Made by a program: the position numbers and the translations under genes | Notes under the pieces: model-generated | Seen by the model: only the letters and a program-made list of their open reading frames with translations | Database searches by the model: none | What the model was told of the DNA's origin: nothing | In this document: positions 57,424-64,000 of the stretch, one piece after another | How positions within the stretch are numbered: the stretch's first letter is position 1 | Layout: every line of letters begins with the position of its first letter | NCBI RefSeq assembly: GCF_014839805.1 | Contig: NC_051134.1 | Location: forward strand, 7,409,170-7,473,169 | Direction: 5' to 3' | DNA: 64,000 nt | DNA from: Manduca sexta | Taxonomy: Eukaryota; Arthropoda; Insecta; Lepidoptera; Sphingidae

Positions 57424-60400
57424 AAATAGACAGGAACGCCAGTGTCACACGAACTGCATCGTAAGCGCTAAACAAGAAGAGAAAAACAATCGATGGAGTG
57501 CTACTCGTCCAATTAAAACTCGCGCCAATTACAAGTTCCATAACCTTGCCTCAGTGGGGCGCGAGTGCTCCAAACTGTTGGCTTCAACCAGTTATTCTTA
57601 ATCATCCTGTTCGCTCGCCATTACTTTTAATGTTGTTTACATTGCAAACACACGTTGCGAAAACGGCTCGATCCGATCAATTGTATTCACAAAAAGTTTT
57701 AATTTTAGTGTACAATGTGCTCATGATCATATAATTATGTCGCGAGGAGCTCACAAGTCGGTCTCGCCTCAGATGCGGCTGAAGATTGTAGCGAGTAGTA
57801 CACCGCTCTCGGCCACTAAAACATTAATATCTGCACGGACGTGAGACGGGGAAAATGAAATTTCAAAAGCAACCATTCGTGTACACTGTACTTATGGCGA
57901 GCTCGTTCTAAACGAAATAGTTTTAAAATTATACAGCCGCCGGCGGAGTGTGATTTATGGAGGCGTGGGTCCGAGTATACGCGGAGTCGGGGCGACGTGG
58001 GGGACCGAGGAGGGGGGGATTAGGAGAACAGGAACTGACGGCGCGCGGACGATGATTAATATCCCCGTGTCGTCTCCACTGAGCTTATAAACAGGTGAGG
58101 AAAGAACCTCGCCGCGATCAGCCACGAAACGCGCGGAGACAACCTGTCTCACCACCCTAAAAGCATGAAGCGGAAAATTAGAAAAACTTCGGTTTTCGAT
58201 TTTGAAAACCAATGTGAAATGGCGTCAATATCCAAATTTTCGCCTATTTGTAGGTAACCAAAGATTTTAATACTAAAAAATGAACTCCAAGCAGCGTAGT
58301 GAAAGGTGCACGCCTCGGGCGCGGTGGCCTCACACCTATTAACGTTCGCTAACTGCTGTGTTTGCTGAAAGAACGTGACGGGCGCCAAATTAACTGCCTT
58401 CAGCACCTACACTACACCACACTGTACACTCACTCATAGTAAAACGCAGACAAATACTCAGCTGAGAGCTGGTGCTACAAATTAAACCTGATTTTAATAT
58501 ATAACTAATTATAGTTATATATGAAAATTTGGACGTGGATTTTATAATAATTTTCATTATTATTTCAATGTATTGACGAGGCGAGCGTGTGCTCAACGAC
58601 AGTGAACGCCACCGGTAAATAATGTTTGAGATGATACAGTTTCGATCGATCACCTTCTTAAAAACGAAGCAATTATATGAATACCTGTAGCCAGTATAAC
58701 TTTTAAATGCTGCGTATTTAAATATTTATCACCATTTTAAATAAAACTACCATTAAAACTTACTTTTATTCCAAGCACCTTTTATTCTTTTCTTATCAAG
58801 TACATTTTAAGTAAAATTAATTAAGATTTTCGAACATCGTTTGTCTTCTCATACAATTTGAATTCTTAAATTAATTTTGCGCTTAACAAACACTAGGTTT
58901 TAATTCTTAATTGCCTTCGTTAAGGTAACCGTAAATTTAAAACTCGTTTGTTAAGTGACCCCTGAAGTTCTTATCAGTTTTATTAGAGATAGGTCTACGA
59001 CATGGTTCTGCAGTATTTAAATAAAACTTTAATTAAAATGAAATGTTACATTAACCAATAACAATTATTTGTATTTAAAATAACATATATTTAAAAGTCT
59101 CTTAAAACATTTATATATATTACAACGTGGCTCTCGTACGCAGCGCACGTGGTAAACATCGAGTAATAAACCTATTACAAATAAATAGTTTGTCCAAGGA
59201 GCGCTATAATAACTGAATGATATGCCATTACAAACCTCCGCACTCGGTTCAATTGTCCTAAATATAATGCTTCAGTAAGTCAATAGGTTGGTAGAGCGGT
59301 AGGGAGCGGCGCGGGGGAGGGGCACAGCGAACCAGATTACTACGTTAGCAATAAAATAAAGAATAGAGTTAATATTATTACGCAGCCCTACAATAGCTAT
59401 CGTTCCCCATGCAATGCCATTTTAGGGAAGGTTCACAAAAGGAAATCGAGGATCTGTATCTTTAATTAGATGTGAAATCTTCGTAATCCCTTCATCCTTT
59501 ACATTCTTTACATTCTACTAGAAAAATAACACTAAGTATAAGTTACTTTCTAATAAATTCCTATTTTTTCTACAAGAGAAATAACATTTTTTTGGAGATA
59601 ATAATAATATACATACGTAATTAAGCTTAGAGATAATTCTCCCTAATGGACGGCGGCTCATTAATTCGTATAAAAACATCAACAACTTTTTATGTCTCGT
59701 ATTTAATCATTTTCATTCCGAATGATCAAAAAACAAGGTCTTTGTGCGGCAAAAATTAATTAACTTCGCGTTAAGCTTAGTCGACACGTGCGTAAAACAT
59801 TAAAGAGAGTATACCGTGTGTCTAATGCCTAAGCAAATATTTTTTCGGAGTCCGCGCACGTCGGAGAAGGTAACAATATTTTATGAGTGAAGTTACAGCC
59901 TGGAATTAAGGCGTACAGCCAAATCTAGACTTATTTGATGACGCGTGAAAGATATCTAGAGGAAAAAAACTTTGATTTAAGAATGTCATTACAGAGAAAC
60001 GAATATTTTTATTCCAGTCATTTAGACTTATCTGACGAAGTAAACGTCAGTGATAGTTTTATAAAATATTACTCCCAACTTTACCCACCACTTCAGCTAA
60101 AAACGTGATGTGATGTTGCGTATTATGTAATTGTCATATCGAAGTATTTAAAGGCTGTCCTTATTAGAACTATAATATATTACACATGATTCCGACACAC
60201 GTCTTCATTAACAACGCGCTTTGTTAACAGCACAGAGTTAGTGGATTGTCGCGGGCGGGGTCCGCCGGAACAGACCTCTCGAGCCGGTTAACACTTAGCC
60301 CCGCGAGGGGTCCGGACGCTACTCCTGGGAGCGGCGTTAACCGCACTCAGACATTTGATTGTTTCTTAAATACAGCTCTCACGGATGCTGAAGTTTCTTA

Positions 60401-60820
60401 AAATTTCGAAACTGTATTCACATCAGACAACGCGACTCCGAAAACGTATATATATTCTCAAAAATAAAAGTCTCACTATATAATTTCAGGATAAAAATGT
60501 GGCTTATTTCTAAATTCAGGATTTTATATATTTTTGGGAATAATCATCTAAGTCTATATAGCTTTTATTTCTACCGAACATCCTTCTACTCGCATTTATA
60601 ATCATAACTTAAGTAGAATATTAAGAGAATAATATGTCGACTCGTAGTGGCGTGTTACTAAGAGGTGGGAGAGTGGATTTGTATGCGACATTCTGTCTCG
60701 CTGCTGGTACGGCTTTGTATTAATAGAAGACGTTGTACCCAGTGAAATTAATGGGTATTGCGAAATTTTACATATCATGGCTAGTTTACACAATATTTTA
60801 TCATACTATTATGCGTTATG
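57424..60820. other. Gene-free stretch with GC-rich islands at 57940-58140 and 60240-60345
   Basis: The first island has GTGGGGGACCGAGGAGGGGG and GACGGCGCGCGGACG, then TTATAAACAGGTGAGG, a possible splice-donor string, but no frame supports an exon. The second has GTCGCGGGCGGGGTCCGCC. A short G-rich patch lies at 59295-59325. GACGAGGCGAGCGTGTG near 58575 may be a family D scrap. Nothing else identified. Confidence 0.4.
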
Positions 60821-60821
60821 T

Positions 60822-60856
60822 CATACCATACCATACCATACCATACCATACCATAC
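60822..60856 (+). repeat. (CATAC)7 microsatellite
   Basis: Seven uninterrupted CATAC units. Confidence 0.95.
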
Positions 60857-63405
60857 TAAGGTAAGCCATGGGCTTTGAAACTGCTATTAAACTTTACAAG
60901 TGTTGTGTTTACTGTCATGTCTACTCACTTGTCTCGCCATAGCATCGTCCTTATTTTGCGAATCGTACAGTAAATAAACCTAGTGCCTGTATTCCTTAAA
61001 TATTGTCCCTATCACCATTGTTATTGCCTTTTATCAAACATACACTATTTTTGAATGTTTATACGCCAAATTTTATAATTTAATTTTCATTTCAATGATA
61101 GCTTTATTTTTATTAAACTATCTTAATATAAATCTGAAAAAATATTTACTATCAGCGACTGAAATAAATGTAATAAACTCAACACATTCATGTATGTCGT
61201 GTTACAAGGATTGTAGAGTGTAGTAATAAAACGCAATATCGCGCGCGGACGAGACGAGTGACGGCTCGCGCCCGACTCCGAGCCAATAAACAGCGCCGGT
61301 GATAAGCGACGCGGATTATTCACTCTTTATTGCAGGAAGTGATCCAGTACTCTCGATACAGACGTGTTTAGGACTTCAACGCATGTCGATGTAAGTCACA
61401 TCAATGGAAATCACTTACATGAACGTAAACTAACAGATTTTGTAAGTGGAATAAAATGAAAGAATGAATTGCATCTCGATATAGTACGGTGTAATTTAAA
61501 CAGTCATTTGCACGTTTAACAGCAGTCACAATCATTCAAAGCTTTCCGTTTGCCTAACTTACCGAAAATACTTAAAGTCATTTGAATACAAAACGTTTGT
61601 AAATGGATGCTTGACATGAAACGCGTCGGTTCTGAGTTGTTATGAGGACCTCAGTGGAAACACTTGATGCCAACAATGGGTACAAAGACATTTATATTGC
61701 ATGTGAGCGCGGTCGATTCCCGCCACTCGTCAACAATCAGCCAAAAATAACTGGAGTGGCGGCCGAATGCGGACCGGTCGATACCTCGATATGGCGACTA
61801 GTCCCGGAAATGGACACGTCCGCGCCGCTCGCACCGGCGCCCCCGCACACACATGCAAATGGCTGTAAACTGATTACATTTTGTGGAGAACGAAAAATCA
61901 ACTCAATGGTTAACTTTGTTTAAAACGAGATGTTAGCGCACGTCGCAATCATTAATTTATTTGCTAAACATTTATACTTACTGGATACCGGTCGTAATCA
62001 ATTCGAAGTGAAATGGAGAATTAAAGTTGCTTCGGTGTTGTATATGATTTACCTTATCGCTTCTATAAAATTATTCCTATAACTTGAACACTCCAAGATC
62101 CATAGACTTATCCAAGCTAAAGCCGACGAGTATTTCAACAAGAAAAAAAATTAAAATTGTTCATCAGCTTTGGATACTCAGCACTATTTTTATAGTACAT
62201 AATATATTAGTAAGTGTCTCGAGCGGCGTTTACACATGCTCCTAAGTTTGTTGTCCCGGACGCCGATTGCGCGGACTCTAGTCCATCCACTGCAACACTA
62301 ATATGTCCACATGTATGATGTATGTATGTAAGGCCTGCGCTATTTTAGGGTTCTTTATTAATAATTAAAAAAAAACCTTACAAGAAAGTTTTTATGTCTG
62401 TTAACTGCAATTTAGATAACCGCTCCTTATAGGAAGACATGAAGCTAGCACCAGGCGAGGGGTTTAGCCCAAAACGTAAAAAATCTAAGCATATTCAAAA
62501 TAATATATTATATAGAAATTTTAATTCTGAATGCTGAATAGGAAGGAACATAAAATTTAACTGCCTTCAAAAACCAACAATAATTTAATATAACAGGTAT
62601 AAAGGTTACCAATTCTAGATTCGGTGATGAATTAAAGTTTAATTATATTATTTCCGTATAATTGTTCTTGTAACTTTTTTATCTAACTTAGCAAACAATT
62701 TTATAACTCTAAACATTGATCTAATGGTTAGAACAACCTCTAGGTTGTTCTAATCAGCGGTCGCGTGAACTACTTATAAGGCCTGTGAAAGCGCTTTTAT
62801 AAAACTCGCAATTTCTAAACTAATATCGAGCAAACTTTGTGCGGAACACTCTGCGACGAGTTGAACCCACTGTTGGATGTTTTACTGGCGCAGGCTGTAT
62901 GAAGATGCGCCGGGATTCACTCCGCGCTCCGCACTCTGCACCGAGTGACCAAGTTTTCTTTCAAACTAGCGCTCGCCACGGATAACTGAATAACTAGTGC
63001 AATTTGTCCGCATCATTCCTTTGGGTTTTTTAATAAAATCTATATTAAGACGCCCGACACGTATATTGAAACTCAGTAATGTGCAAGTATCGCGTTGTGG
63101 GAATTAATAACAGTAATTGAAATTCAATCAATAGCACCCAAATCTGAATCATCATTTTGGATCAACACAGACGTCTATCTCAGTGTGGGAAATCAACTGG
63201 CGATGTAGAATATGTATCAACATAATAGCCTAGTATGGAACGTGCAACTAATTCATTCAGAGTTCGTGGATTTATTTCCATCGTAATATAAAGACGAGTC
63301 CATCGTCAATTCAGACACTTCGCAACTCGAATATCTAATGATGTGTATGGGTGGTATTGAAAATTCATAAATTTATATTGCTTTAAGTATATACAAAAAT
63401 TAGTT
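60857..63405. other. Gene-free stretch with a perfect hairpin at 62728-62753
   Basis: AT-rich. TTAGAACAACC...GGTTGTTCTAA gives an 11-bp stem with a 4-base loop. GC patches lie at 61240-61320, 61760-61850 and 62910-62945. The 93-codon frame at 61642-61923 has no domain. Confidence 0.4.
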
Positions 63406-63600
63406 GAAGAAAGAAAGAAAGAAAATATTTATTTGTAACAAGCAAAATTACATAATAATTACAAGTTTAATACATTTAAATCTATTTGCTCGTCACAAAA
63501 GCGAACCCAGCTCAGCATATGCTGATAAAAACCAGCGCTGATCTTCCGTTGGGCCGTTTCGTGATGTCACGGGCGCCAAAGGCATAAAAAAAATAACAAA
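63406..63600 (-). repeat. Possible non-LTR element 3' end with (TTTC)n tail
   Basis: A (GAAA)n run (63406-63424) is followed by ATATTTATTTGTAACAAGC. On the minus strand this is a TTTGCTTG-TTACAAATAAAT block with a polyadenylation-like AATAAA just before a TTTC-repeat tail. Upstream on that strand lie CCCGTGACATCACGAAACGG and CCAACGGAAGATCAGCGC. No coding part is visible in the window. Confidence 0.4.
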
Positions 63601-64000
63601 ACTAAAAGTACAAAACTAAAACTGCACCAAAATGCATGGGGGAATGAGTAGACATCCAGATCACAAAGGTAAGTAAATAAATTTTTGTACCGATTAAGTT
63701 ATAATTGAAATTAAATTAAGTTAAATTAAATTAAAAGTATAACGAAGCACGCGCAGGACGCAACGGCGCGGCCGCTAATAGCGGCCCGCTATGCTATCTA
63801 AGGTATGTATGTAGTATGTACGCATCGCGAGCGCACCATTACATCCGCGCCCCCTCAGCGCTTCCCCTCTGGGCCGCGCCGCCGCGACGTTGCCACTTGC
63901 CAGTCGAGCGGGGCTTTTCATGCGTACGCTCATGTCACTTCGTCAAAGCGACTCGCGCGCAAACCCGCATTTGATTTTTTTTTTCATTTCCGAGGTGTAT
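63601..64000. other. Right edge: AT-rich then GC-rich sequence
   Basis: A TTAAAT simple-sequence patch (63705-63735) is followed by a CpG-rich part (63750-63960: ACGGCGCGGCCGC, CCGCGCCGCCGCGACG). No open frame or splice pattern; it may continue beyond the edge. Confidence 0.4.

Noticed and set aside
57955..58406. First exon with splice donor at ACAGGTGAG
   Set aside because: A donor-like string alone; no supported frame, acceptor or start nearby.

Overview
This is a 64-kb, AT-rich eukaryotic window with no host protein-coding gene that I can support. Almost every open frame is short, lacks codon or domain structure and reads as chance. The recognisable sequence is transposon-derived. The mixture suggests an insect, most likely a moth or butterfly: non-autonomous Helitrons of the tetranucleotide-bearing Lep1 type, tRNA-derived SINEs with lepidopteran-looking body sequence, PIF/Harbinger elements, and 5'-truncated non-LTR retrotransposons. 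The order-level assignment is inference from repeat families, not from a host gene.

Layout. 0.2-0.8 kb: a broken two-exon THAP zinc-finger gene on the minus strand with an E-box/CRE pair upstream. 1.2-1.4 kb: the tail of a LINE ORF2. 2.26-6.05 kb: a 3.8-kb inverted structure that resolves exactly into one PIF/Harbinger element inserted, in opposite orientation, into a sibling copy of itself; each copy keeps N- and C-terminal transposase remnants and a fragment of a Helitron. 7.5-8.4, 14.8-16.0, 37.2-37.5 and 44.5-45.6 kb: Helitrons with recognisable ends, some with (CAGA)n tracts or internal 122-bp tandem units; fragments lie at 24.4 and 31.5 kb. Copies of a tRNA-derived SINE lie at 8.4, 12.1, 43.9 and 49.3 kb, and a second, near-complete SINE with a candidate target-site duplication at 49.85-50.2 kb. 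At least three other dispersed families (called C, D and I here) recur. A foldback MITE flanked by TTAA sits at 38.8-39.1 kb, a pogo-like MITE relic at 34.3 kb and a frameshifted reverse-transcriptase remnant at 55.9-57.4 kb.

Between the transposons lie long AT-rich tracts with small GC-rich, CpG-rich islands (for example 16.8, 28.1, 41.1, 52.2-52.5, 58.0 and 63.8 kb), clusters of the hexamer CGTAGC, and paired CRE sites. These could be cis-regulatory sequence of a neighbouring gene or lie in a very long intron; the sequence alone does not decide.

The strongest observations are the self-nested Harbinger with both 3-bp target duplications intact, the Helitrons that share one end but not the other, and the THAP pseudogene whose GT-AG intron is still readable.
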